DNA from: Streptomyces griseoviridis | GTDB taxonomy: Bacteria; Actinomycetota; Actinomycetes; Streptomycetales; Streptomycetaceae | Direction of reading: 5' to 3' | DNA: 64,000 nt | NCBI RefSeq assembly: GCF_005222485.1 | Contig: NZ_CP029078.1 | Span: 4,615,501-4,679,500, forward strand | Shown: positions 55,147 through 63,298 of the stretch, piece after piece | How the letters are laid out: the number at the start of each line of letters is the position of its first letter | Position numbering within the stretch: position 1 is the first letter of the stretch | Translations under genes and position numbers: made by a program | The notes under the pieces: model-generated | The model's input: only the letters and a program-made list of their open reading frames with translations | Database searches by the model: none | Told to the model about the DNA's origin: nothing

Positions 55147-55647
55147 TCAGCCCTGCGGCTCCAGGTCCTCCTCCTCGAAGACCAGCAGGGTGCGGGTGCT
55201 GAGCACCTCGGGCATCGCCTGGAGCCGGGTCAGCACCAGCTCGCGCAGCGCCCGGTTGTCGGGCGTGTGCACCAGCAGCAGCACATCGAAATCGCCCCCC
55301 ACCAGCGCGATGTGCGAGGCCCCCGGCAGCTGTCTCAGCTGCTCGCGCACGGTCCGCCAGGAGTTCTGCACGATCTTCAGGGTGATGTACGCCGAGGTGC
55401 CCTGACCGGCCCGTTCATGGTCGACCCGGGCACCGAACCCCCGGATGACGCCGTCGTCGATGAGGCGGTTGATGCGCGCGTACGCGTTGGCCCGCGAGAC
55501 ATGGACCCGTTCGGCCACCGACCGTATCGACGCCCGGCCGTCCGCCTGGAGCATCTGGAGGATGTCCAGGTCGATGGCGTCGGGCGGGCGCGGCGGTGGC
55601 ACGGTGCCGCCGGCCTCCGACCGGTCGGCCATTTGTTCAGGTGCCAT
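55147..55647 (-). CDS. bkdR: Lrp/AsnC-family regulator (BkdR)
   Basis: 166 aa from the ATG at 55647. Winged HTH: IDLDILQMLQADGRASIRSV, then AERVHVSRANAYARINRLID; the RAM domain follows (LRQLPGASHIALVGGDFDVL...). Lrp-type regulators sense branched-chain amino acids; divergence from bkdABC marks this as its local regulator. A Ser/Gly-rich N-tail precedes the HTH. Confidence 0.9.
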   Translation of the reverse strand: MAPEQMADRSEAGGTVPPPRPPDAIDLDILQMLQADGRASIRSVAERVHVSRANAYARINRLIDDGVIRGFGARVDHERAGQGTSAYITLKIVQNSWRTVREQLRQLPGASHIALVGGDFDVLLLVHTPDNRALRELVLTRLQAMPEVLSTRTLLVFEEEDLEPQG

Positions 55648-55748
55648 GTCCCCCCGCCTCCCTACCATGGACGTAGTGCGTTCATTCCAGGTTGTGGAGA
55701 ACCGTTTGTCCACAGCCGTGAGGTGCCTGTAGCCAAAATGTGCCGACG

Positions 55749-55762
55749 ACCGAACAATCGGT
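55749..55762. promoter_or_regulatory. TetR-type operator variant before bkdA
   Basis: ACCGAACAATCGGT, one base different from the paaN/paaH site. TGTGGAGAA and TTGTCCACA lie just left of it (55693, 55706). Confidence 0.65.
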
Positions 55763-55821
55763 AGGTGAGGCGCATCACACCCGTGACGCGCCTGAAGCCT
55801 CTCCCACGAGGAGGTGCCGTC

Positions 55822-56958
55822 ATGACGGTCCTGGAGCAGCGCGGCGCGTACCACCCGTCGCCGCCGCCCGCCTGGCAACCCCGCACGGACCCCGCGCCGC
55901 TGCTGCCCGACGCCGAGCCCCACCGCGTCCTCGGCACCGACGCGGCCGAGAGCGCCGACCCGGCCCTGATGCGCCGCCTCTACGCCGAGCTGGTGCGCGG
56001 CCGCCGCTACAACGCGCAGGCCACCGCCCTCACCAAGCAGGGCCGCCTCGCCGTCTACCCGTCCAGCACAGGACAGGAGGCCTGCGAGGTCGCCGCCGCG
56101 CTCGTCCTCCAGGAGCGCGACTGGCTCTTCCCCAGCTACCGCGACACCCTCGCCGCCGTCGCCCGCGGGCTCGACCCCGTGCAGGCGCTCACCCTGCTGC
56201 GCGGCGACTGGCACACCGGCTACGACCCGCGCGAACACCGGGTGGCGCCGCTCTCCACCCCGCTCGCCACCCAGCTCCCGCACGCCGTCGGCCTCGCCCA
56301 CGCCGCCCGCCTGAAGGGCGACGACGTGGTCGCGCTCGCGCTCGTCGGCGACGGCGGCACCAGCGAGGGCGACTTCCACGAGGCGCTGAACTTCGCGGCC
56401 GTCTGGCAGGCGCCGGTCGTCTTCCTCGTCCAGAACAACGGCTTCGCCATCTCCGTCCCGCTCGCCAAGCAGACCGCGGCACCGTCGCTGGCCCACAAGG
56501 CCGTCGGCTACGGCATGCCGGGCCGCCTGGTCGACGGCAACGACGCGGTCGCCGTCCACCAGGTACTCACCGACGCGGTGCGACGCGCGCGTGAGGGCGG
56601 CGGACCCACCCTCGTCGAGGCGATCACCTACCGGCTCGACGCGCACACCAACGCCGACGACGCGACCCGCTACCGCGCGGCCGACGAGGTCGACGCCTGG
56701 CGGGCGCACGACCCGATCACCCTCCTCGAACGCGAGCTGACCGGACGCGGCCTGCTCGACGAGGCCGGCATCGAGGCCGCCCGCGCGGACGCCGAGGCGA
56801 TGGCCGCCGACCTGCGCGCGCGGATGAACCAGGACCCGGCGCTCGACCCGATGGACCTCTTCACCCACGTCTACGCCGAACCCACCCCGCAACTGCGCGA
56901 ACAGCGCGACCAGTTGCGCGCCGAGCTGGCGGCGGAGCGGGAGGGCGACAGCCGATGA
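55822..56958 (+). CDS. bkdA: Branched-chain 2-oxoacid dehydrogenase E1 alpha
   Basis: 378 aa, ATG after GAGGAGG. Thiamine-diphosphate site GDGGTSEGDFHEALNFAAVW to QNN and RLDAHTNADDATRY phosphorylation-loop region. Oxidatively decarboxylates branched 2-oxoacids; products prime branched fatty acids and polyketides. Divergent from the Lrp-type gene. Its stop overlaps bkdB (ATGA). Confidence 0.95.
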   Translation: MTVLEQRGAYHPSPPPAWQPRTDPAPLLPDAEPHRVLGTDAAESADPALMRRLYAELVRGRRYNAQATALTKQGRLAVYPSSTGQEACEVAAALVLQERDWLFPSYRDTLAAVARGLDPVQALTLLRGDWHTGYDPREHRVAPLSTPLATQLPHAVGLAHAARLKGDDVVALALVGDGGTSEGDFHEALNFAAVWQAPVVFLVQNNGFAISVPLAKQTAAPSLAHKAVGYGMPGRLVDGNDAVAVHQVLTDAVRRAREGGGPTLVEAITYRLDAHTNADDATRYRAADEVDAWRAHDPITLLERELTGRGLLDEAGIEAARADAEAMAADLRARMNQDPALDPMDLFTHVYAEPTPQLREQRDQLRAELAAEREGDSR

Positions 56959-57959
56959 CGACCGTCGCCGTCAAGCCGGCCACCATGGCGCAGGCCCTCA
57001 CGCGCGCGATGCGCGACGCCATGGCGTCCGACCCCACCGTGCACGTCCTGGGCGAGGACGTCGGCACCCTCGGCGGTGTCTTCCGGGTCACCGACGGGCT
57101 CGCGAAGGAGTTCGGCGAGGACCGCTGCACCGACACCCCGCTCGCGGAGGCCGGCATTCTCGGCGCCGCCGTCGGCATGGCCATGTACGGACTGCGCCCG
57201 GTGGTGGAGATGCAGTTCGACGCCTTCGCCTACCCGGCGTTCGAGCAACTCGTCAGCCATGTCGCCAAGATGCGCAACCGCACGCGCGGCGCGATGCCGC
57301 TGCCGATCACCGTGCGCGTGCCCTACGGCGGCGGCATCGGCGGTGTCGAGCACCACAGCGACTCCTCCGAGGCGTACTACATGGCCACCCCCGGCCTGCA
57401 CGTCGTCACCCCGGCCACGGTCGCCGACGCGTACGGTCTGCTGCGGGCCGCCATCGCCTCCGACGACCCGGTGGTCGTCCTGGAGCCCAAGCGGCTGTAC
57501 TGGTCGAAGGAGAGCTGGAACCCCGAGGAGCCCGCGCCCGTCGAGCCGCTGGGCCGGGCGGTGGTGCGCCGACCGGGGCGCAGCGCCACCCTCATCACCT
57601 ACGGGCCCTCCCTGCCCGTCTGCCTCGAAGCCGCCGAGGCGGCCCGCGCGGAGGGCTGGGACCTCGAAGTCGTCGATCTGCGCTCCCTGACGCCGTTCGA
57701 CGACGAGACGGTCTGCGCGTCGGTGCGGCGGACCGGGCGCGCGGTCGTCGTGCACGAGTCGGGCGGCTTCGGCGGTCCCGGCGGGGAGATCGCGGCCCGG
57801 GTCACCGAGCGCTGCTTCCACCATCTGGAGGCGCCGGTGCTGCGGGTCGCCGGGTTCGACATCCCCTACCCGCCGCCGATGCTGGAACGGCACCATCTGC
57901 CCGGTGTCGACCGCATCCTGGACGCCGTGGGGCGCTTGCAGTGGGAGGCCGAGGGCTGA
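56955..57959 (+). CDS. bkdB: Branched-chain 2-oxoacid dehydrogenase E1 beta
   Basis: 334 aa, start overlapping bkdA. Transketolase central region (VHVLGEDVGTLGGVFRVTDG, FDAFAYPAFEQLVSHVAKMR) and C-terminal domain (LITYGPSLPVCLEAAEAARA). Forms the alpha2-beta2 E1 with BkdA. Stop and bkdC start overlap. Confidence 0.96.
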   Translation: MTTVAVKPATMAQALTRAMRDAMASDPTVHVLGEDVGTLGGVFRVTDGLAKEFGEDRCTDTPLAEAGILGAAVGMAMYGLRPVVEMQFDAFAYPAFEQLVSHVAKMRNRTRGAMPLPITVRVPYGGGIGGVEHHSDSSEAYYMATPGLHVVTPATVADAYGLLRAAIASDDPVVVLEPKRLYWSKESWNPEEPAPVEPLGRAVVRRPGRSATLITYGPSLPVCLEAAEAARAEGWDLEVVDLRSLTPFDDETVCASVRRTGRAVVVHESGGFGGPGGEIAARVTERCFHHLEAPVLRVAGFDIPYPPPMLERHHLPGVDRILDAVGRLQWEAEG

Positions 57960-59545
57960 TGGCACAGGTGCTTGAGTTCAGGCTGCCCGACCTCGGCGAG
58001 GGGCTCACCGAGGCGGAGATCGTGCGCTGGCTGGTCCAGGTCGGGGACGTGGTGGCGATCGACCAGCCGGTGGTCGAGGTCGAGACGGCCAAGGCGATGG
58101 TCGAGGTGCCCTGCCCCTACGGCGGTGTCGTCACGGCCCGCTTCGGCGAGCAGGGCACCGAGCTGCCCGTCGGCGCACCGCTGCTGACGGTCGCGGTGGG
58201 CACCCCGGCCACCCCGGCCACCGCGGTGACCGCGCCGCCGCCGGCCCCTGAGCCGGAGGGATCGGAGCCGGAGGGCTCGGGCAACGTCCTGGTGGGCTAC
58301 GGCACGACGGCCCCACCGGCCAGACGCCGACGGGTACGGCCGGGAGAGCCGGCCAAGGGCGCGGCGACCCACGGCGGTGCGGGAGCCGACGCCGGGGCGG
58401 TGAGCGCCGGGGGACCGGGATCGGTACCAGTACCGGGATCGGGCGACGGGAGCGCGGTGCCGGTCCAGGGGAGCGTCGCGGTCGCCGCCGCGCCGGTGCT
58501 CGGGAGTGCCTCGGTCGCTGCCGCGCAGTTGCACGGGAGCCCCGCTGTCGCCGCCCCGCCGGTGGGTTCCGGTGGACCCGTCGCCGTCATCTCGCCGCTC
58601 GTGCGGCGGCTCGCCCGGGAGAACGGGCTCGATCTGCGCGGCCTCGCCGGGTCCGGGCCCGACGGGCTGATCCTGCGGGCCGACGTGGAACGGGCGCTGG
58701 TCGGCACGGCCCCGCCCACACCAGGCGCGCCCACCTCCGCCGCGCCGCCCGCCACCGCGACGCGCGGCACCGGGACGGCTGTCCCCACCGGGACGCCCGG
58801 TTCCGGGACGGCTGTTCCCGTGCCGACCGCCCCTGCCGTCGCCTCGGCCGCGCCCGGCGAGACCCGGGTACCGCTCAAGGGCGTTCGGGGCGCCGTCGCC
58901 GACAAGCTGGCGCGGAGCCGGCGGGAGATCCCGGACGCGACCTGCTGGGTGGACGCCGACGCGACGGAGCTGCTGCGCGCCCGGACCGCCATGAACGCGG
59001 CGGGCGGGCCGAAGATATCGCTCCTCGCGGTGCTCGCCCGCATCTGCACGGCCGCCCTCGCCCGGTTCCCCGAGCTGAACTCGACGGTGGACACGCAGGC
59101 CAGGGAGGTCGTCCTGCTGCCCCAGGTGCACCTGGGGTTCGCCGCGCAGACCGAGCGCGGACTGGTCGTGCCGGTCGTCAGGGACGCCCACACCCGGGAC
59201 GCCGAGTCGCTGTCGGCGGAGTTCGCCCGGCTCACCGAGGCGGGCCGGGCCGGACGGCTGACGCCGGGTGAACTCACCGGCGGTACCTTCACGTTGAACA
59301 ACTACGGGGTGTTCGGCGTCGACGGCTCCACCCCGATCGTCAACCACCCCGAGGCCGCGATGCTCGGCGTCGGCCGGATCGTGCCCAAGCCGTGGGTGCA
59401 CGAGGGCGCGCTGGCGGTGCGGCAGGTCGTGCAGCTGTCGCTCACCTTCGACCACCGGGTCTGCGACGGCGGTACGGCGGGCGGCTTCCTCCGGTACGTC
59501 GCTGACTGCGTGGAACAGCCGGCCGTCCTGCTGCGCACCCTGTGA
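57959..59545 (+). CDS. bkdC: Branched-chain 2-oxoacid dehydrogenase E2
   Basis: 528 aa. One lipoyl domain (Lys45 in VETAKAMVEVP), a very long Gly/Pro/Ala-rich linker (residues ~80-200), the E1/E3-binding domain (PLVRRLARENGLDLRGLAGS) and the acyltransferase core with DHRVCDGG carrying the catalytic His and Asp. The linker is longer than in most E2s. No E3 gene follows. Confidence 0.94.
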   Translation: MAQVLEFRLPDLGEGLTEAEIVRWLVQVGDVVAIDQPVVEVETAKAMVEVPCPYGGVVTARFGEQGTELPVGAPLLTVAVGTPATPATAVTAPPPAPEPEGSEPEGSGNVLVGYGTTAPPARRRRVRPGEPAKGAATHGGAGADAGAVSAGGPGSVPVPGSGDGSAVPVQGSVAVAAAPVLGSASVAAAQLHGSPAVAAPPVGSGGPVAVISPLVRRLARENGLDLRGLAGSGPDGLILRADVERALVGTAPPTPGAPTSAAPPATATRGTGTAVPTGTPGSGTAVPVPTAPAVASAAPGETRVPLKGVRGAVADKLARSRREIPDATCWVDADATELLRARTAMNAAGGPKISLLAVLARICTAALARFPELNSTVDTQAREVVLLPQVHLGFAAQTERGLVVPVVRDAHTRDAESLSAEFARLTEAGRAGRLTPGELTGGTFTLNNYGVFGVDGSTPIVNHPEAAMLGVGRIVPKPWVHEGALAVRQVVQLSLTFDHRVCDGGTAGGFLRYVADCVEQPAVLLRTL

Positions 59546-59599
59546 TCACGGTGGCGGGCGCGCGTTCCGCGGGCCCCTGACGGCCCGCATACTCGGGGG

Positions 59600-60757
59600 A
59601 TGACCTCGCACGAGTCCCCCGGGGCACCCGCGTCCCCCGGGGCACCCTGGGCACCCCGGGCCCCCTGGTTCACAGGGTCCCCCGGTTACGACGCGGTCGT
59701 GCTCGCCGGCGGCGCCGCCCGGCGGCTCGGCGGCGCGGACAAGCCCGGTGTCCTGGTGGGCGGCCGTCCGCTGCTCGACCGGGTGCTCGCCGCCTGCGCC
59801 AGCGCCCGCACGACCGTCGTCGTCGCCGACCCGCGCCCCACCGCCAGGCCGGTGCGGTGGGCCAGGGAGGACCCGCCGGGCGCGGGCCCGCTCGCCGCGC
59901 TCGACGCCGGGCTGCGGCACCTCACCGCCGCCGAGGTCGTCGTCCTCTCCGCCGACCTGCCGTTCCTCGAACCTGCCACGGTGGCAACCCTGTTGGCGGC
60001 CCTGCGCACCCCCGGCACGGGCGCCCCCGGCCTCGACGGCGTCCTCCTCACCGATGCCGAAGGGCGGGACCAGCCCCTGGTGGCCGCCTACCGCACGGCG
60101 GCCCTGCGGCGCGGCCTCGCCGCCCTCACGGAGGCGGCGCCGCCCGGCGCCCCCGCGCCCCTCGCCGGGCTCCCGCTCCGTAAGCTGATCTCCACGCTCC
60201 ACCTCACCCGCGTCCCGGACGCCGTCGCGGCCTTCGACTGCGACACCTGGGACGACATCGCCACCGCCAGGGCACGCATCAGGGAGCATGGGCACGTGTT
60301 GGATGAATGGATTTCCGCAGCCAAGGACGAGCTGGGGCTCGATCTCGACGTCGACACCGGCGTCCTGCTCGACCTCGCCCGCGACGCCGCCCACGGGGTC
60401 GCGCGGCCCGCGGCGCCGCTGACCACCTTCCTCGTCGGTTACGCCGCCGCGCGGGCGGGCGGCGGCCCCGAGGCGGTCGCCGAGGCCGCCCGCAAGGCAG
60501 CGGCCCTCGCCCTGCGCTGGGCCGCCGAGGACACCCCGGACACCGCACCGACTTCCGGCACCACACCGGCCACCGGCACCCCACAAACCCCCGGCACAGC
60601 ACCAGCCACTGGCACCACACCAGCCCCTGGCACCACACCGGCCCCGAGCAGCGAGCAGGCACCCACCGCCGAGCCCGCACCCAGCCCCGCCGAGCCCGCG
60701 CCCAATCCCGCCGAGCCCGCGCCCGACCCCGCCAAGCCCGCTCCGGACGCCGGATGA
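59600..60757 (+). CDS. MobA-like nucleotidyltransferase fused to DUF6457
   Basis: 385 aa. N-terminal MobA-type domain: VVLAGGAARRLGGADKPGVL binds GTP, SADLPFLEP carries the metal Asp. This domain attaches GMP to molybdopterin or a related transfer. Residues ~235-315 (LDEWISAAKDELGLDLDVDT...) form the DUF6457 domain, and the end is a Pro/Thr-rich repeat tail (PATGT-PAPGT units). Coupled by ATGA to moeA. Confidence 0.88.
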   Translation: MTSHESPGAPASPGAPWAPRAPWFTGSPGYDAVVLAGGAARRLGGADKPGVLVGGRPLLDRVLAACASARTTVVVADPRPTARPVRWAREDPPGAGPLAALDAGLRHLTAAEVVVLSADLPFLEPATVATLLAALRTPGTGAPGLDGVLLTDAEGRDQPLVAAYRTAALRRGLAALTEAAPPGAPAPLAGLPLRKLISTLHLTRVPDAVAAFDCDTWDDIATARARIREHGHVLDEWISAAKDELGLDLDVDTGVLLDLARDAAHGVARPAAPLTTFLVGYAAARAGGGPEAVAEAARKAAALALRWAAEDTPDTAPTSGTTPATGTPQTPGTAPATGTTPAPGTTPAPSSEQAPTAEPAPSPAEPAPNPAEPAPDPAKPAPDAG

Positions 60758-62124
60758 CCGCCCGGTCCGCCAGGGCCGGCGAGGGACCGGGGGACCTCGA
60801 CGTCGAGGAGGTGCTCGCGCTCGTGAACGACAACGCCCGCACACCCGCGCCCGGCGGCGACCGCGCCCGCGGGCCGCAGGCCACCCCGCGGCCGGCGCCC
60901 GCACCCCGCGGGGACGACGGCCAGCACCGCGCCACCCCCTGGCCCGAGGCCCGCGCCCGCGCCGCGCGGGCCGGTGCCGGCCGCGGCAGCGGTCTCGTGT
61001 CGGTGCCGCTCGCCGACGCCCTCGGCCTCACCCTGGCCGCCCCGCTCGCCGCCCTCACCGACCTGCCCTCCTTCGACACCTCTGCGATGGACGGCTGGGC
61101 GGTCGCGGGACCAGGGCCCTGGGACGTCCGGGACGAGGGCCTGCTCGCCGGGCACGCCGAGCCGCCGCGGCTCACCGACGGCGAGGCCGTCAGGATCGCC
61201 ACCGGCGCCCGGATCCCGCAGGACACCACCGCCGTCCTGCGCGCCGAGCACGGCCGCGGTGACGACAAGGGACGCCTCTTCGCCGCCCGCGACCTCCAGC
61301 ACGGCCAGGACATCCGCCCGCGCGGCCAGGAGTGCCGCTCGGGCGACCACCTGCTCCCGCCCGGCAGCCTCGTCACCCCCGCGGTGCTCGGGCTCGCCGC
61401 GGCGGCCGGGTACGACACCCTCACCGTCGTCCCCCGCCCCCGGGTCGACGTGCTCATCCTGGGCGACGAGCTGCTCACCTCGGGGCTGCCGCACGACGGG
61501 CTGATCCGCGACGCGCTCGGCCCGCTGCTGCCGCCCTGGCTGCGCGCGCTCGGCGCCGACGTCGTCGCCGTCCGCCGGCTCGGCGACGACGCCAAGGCGC
61601 TGCTGAAGGCCGTCAAGGGCTCCCGCGCCGACGTCATCGTCACCACCGGCGGCACCGCGGCAGGGCCCGTCGACCATGTCCACCCCACCCTGGAGCGGGT
61701 CGGCGCCGAACTCCTCGTCGACAGCGTCAAGGTGCGCCCCGGCCACCCCATGCTGCTGGCCCGCGTCACGGAGAACCAGCACCTCGTCGGGTTGCCGGGC
61801 AATCCGCTGGCCGCCGTCTCCGGCCTGCTCACGCTCGCCGAACCCCTGCTGCGCGCGCTCGCCGCCCGCCCGGCCCCCGAGCCGTACACGGTCGCCCTCC
61901 AGGAGCCGGCGCACGGGCACCCCCATGACACCCGGCTGGTGCCCGTCCTGCTGCGCGGGGAGAGCGCCGTGCCGCTGCACTACACCGGACCGGCCATGCT
62001 GCGCGGGATCGCGGCGGCCGACGGACTTGTCGTCGTACCACCGGGGGGCGCCCGCGCCGGTCAGGAGCTGGAACTCCTCGACCTGCCCTGGGCGTCGGCC
62101 GGGACGGGGGAGTGTTTCACGTGA
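60754..62124 (+). CDS. moeA: Molybdopterin molybdenumtransferase MoeA
   Basis: 456 aa. An unusual N-terminal ~70 residues are low complexity. SFDTSAMDGWAVAG and the molybdate-insertion MPT domain (VIVTTGGTAAGPVDHVHPTL, RPGHPMLLAR...VGLPGNPLAAV) follow. Inserts molybdate into adenylated molybdopterin. The last codons ECFT and stop lie in a parS site. Confidence 0.93.
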   Translation: MTARSARAGEGPGDLDVEEVLALVNDNARTPAPGGDRARGPQATPRPAPAPRGDDGQHRATPWPEARARAARAGAGRGSGLVSVPLADALGLTLAAPLAALTDLPSFDTSAMDGWAVAGPGPWDVRDEGLLAGHAEPPRLTDGEAVRIATGARIPQDTTAVLRAEHGRGDDKGRLFAARDLQHGQDIRPRGQECRSGDHLLPPGSLVTPAVLGLAAAAGYDTLTVVPRPRVDVLILGDELLTSGLPHDGLIRDALGPLLPPWLRALGADVVAVRRLGDDAKALLKAVKGSRADVIVTTGGTAAGPVDHVHPTLERVGAELLVDSVKVRPGHPMLLARVTENQHLVGLPGNPLAAVSGLLTLAEPLLRALAARPAPEPYTVALQEPAHGHPHDTRLVPVLLRGESAVPLHYTGPAMLRGIAAADGLVVVPPGGARAGQELELLDLPWASAGTGECFT

Positions 62125-62127
62125 AAC
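62114..62127. promoter_or_regulatory. parS site overlapping the moeA end and channel start
   Basis: GTTTCACGTGAAAC, perfect ParB palindrome; it contains the moeA stop and the GTG of the next gene. Confidence 0.93.
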
Positions 62128-63218
62128 TTCCGGGCCATGACGCGATCGCCCGGCAGGCGGACGAGCACCTGGTGACCCATCGGGTGAAGCTGCCGAGGAA
62201 GGTGGTCGACCGGCCGATACGGCAGGTGGGCAAGCGGCTGATGATGGCGCTGCTGGTGCTGGTCGCCACGGCCTTCATCGTCTACTTCGACCGCGACGGC
62301 TACACCGACAACTCGGACCGGTCGGTCGACCTGCTCGACTCCTTCTACTACGCCACCGTCACCCTCTCCACCACCGGATACGGCGACATCACCCCGGTCA
62401 GCGACGGGGCGCGGCTCACCAACATCTTCGTCATCACGCCGCTGCGCGTGATCTTCCTGATCATCCTGGTCGGCACCACGCTGGAAGTCCTCACCGAACG
62501 CACCCGGGAGGAATGGCGTCTCAACCGCTGGAGGTCCGTCTTGCGGGACCACACCGTCGTCATCGGCTTCGGCACGAAGGGGCGTTCGGCGATCCAGACC
62601 GTCTGCGCGACCGGGCTGAAGAAAGAGCAGGTGGTCGTGGTCGACCCCAGCTCCAAGGTGATCGACGTCGCCACCGCCGAGGGGTACGCGGGGGTGGTCG
62701 GGGACGCGACCCGCAGCGATGTGCTCAAGCGCGCCGAGCTCCAGCGGGCCCGGCAGATCATCATCGCGACCCAGCGCGACGACACGGCCGTCCTGGTGAC
62801 GCTGACCGCCCGCCAGCTCAACCGGAACGCGAAGATCGTGGCCGCCGTCCGCGAGGAGGAGAACGCGCCGCTGCTGAAGCAGTCCGGCGCCGACGCCGTC
62901 ATCACCAGCGCCAGCGCGGCGGGCCGGCTGCTCGGCCTGTCCGTGCTCAGCCCCGCCGCCGGCATGGTGATGGAGGACCTGATCCAGCAGGGCAGCGGCC
63001 TCGACATGGTCGAACGCCCGGTCATAAAGGCCGAGGTGGGCCGCAGGCCGAAGGAGACGGACGACCTGGTGGTGAGCGTGGTGCGCGGCCACCGGGTGCT
63101 CGGCTACGACGATCCCGACGTCGGCACCATCCAGTTGACGGACCGGCTGATCACCATCGTGCGCGCCTCGCCCGGCGCCCAGGTCGCCCCGGACATCCGG
63201 CCGCTCCCCCGGGACTGA
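62121..63218 (+). CDS. Potassium channel with TrkA-N (RCK) domain
   Basis: 365 aa from the GTG at 62121 (9 bp after GGGGGAG; GTG 62112 is also in frame). Two-TM pore with selectivity filter TTGYGD in TVTLSTTGYGDITPVSDGAR, then the RCK domain with Rossmann GFGTKGRSAIQTV and VVVVDPSSKVIDVA, and a C-terminal TrkA-C-like part. Ligand-gated K+ conduction. Overlaps moeA as GTGA. Confidence 0.93.
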   Translation: MKLPGHDAIARQADEHLVTHRVKLPRKVVDRPIRQVGKRLMMALLVLVATAFIVYFDRDGYTDNSDRSVDLLDSFYYATVTLSTTGYGDITPVSDGARLTNIFVITPLRVIFLIILVGTTLEVLTERTREEWRLNRWRSVLRDHTVVIGFGTKGRSAIQTVCATGLKKEQVVVVDPSSKVIDVATAEGYAGVVGDATRSDVLKRAELQRARQIIIATQRDDTAVLVTLTARQLNRNAKIVAAVREEENAPLLKQSGADAVITSASAAGRLLGLSVLSPAAGMVMEDLIQQGSGLDMVERPVIKAEVGRRPKETDDLVVSVVRGHRVLGYDDPDVGTIQLTDRLITIVRASPGAQVAPDIRPLPRD

Positions 63219-63298
63219 CGCGGCCGGACGGTGCCCCGCGGCCGGCCGGGCCGCCCGGCTCGGGCGTCCGGCGGGGCCCGAGGGGTAGCGTCCCCTCC

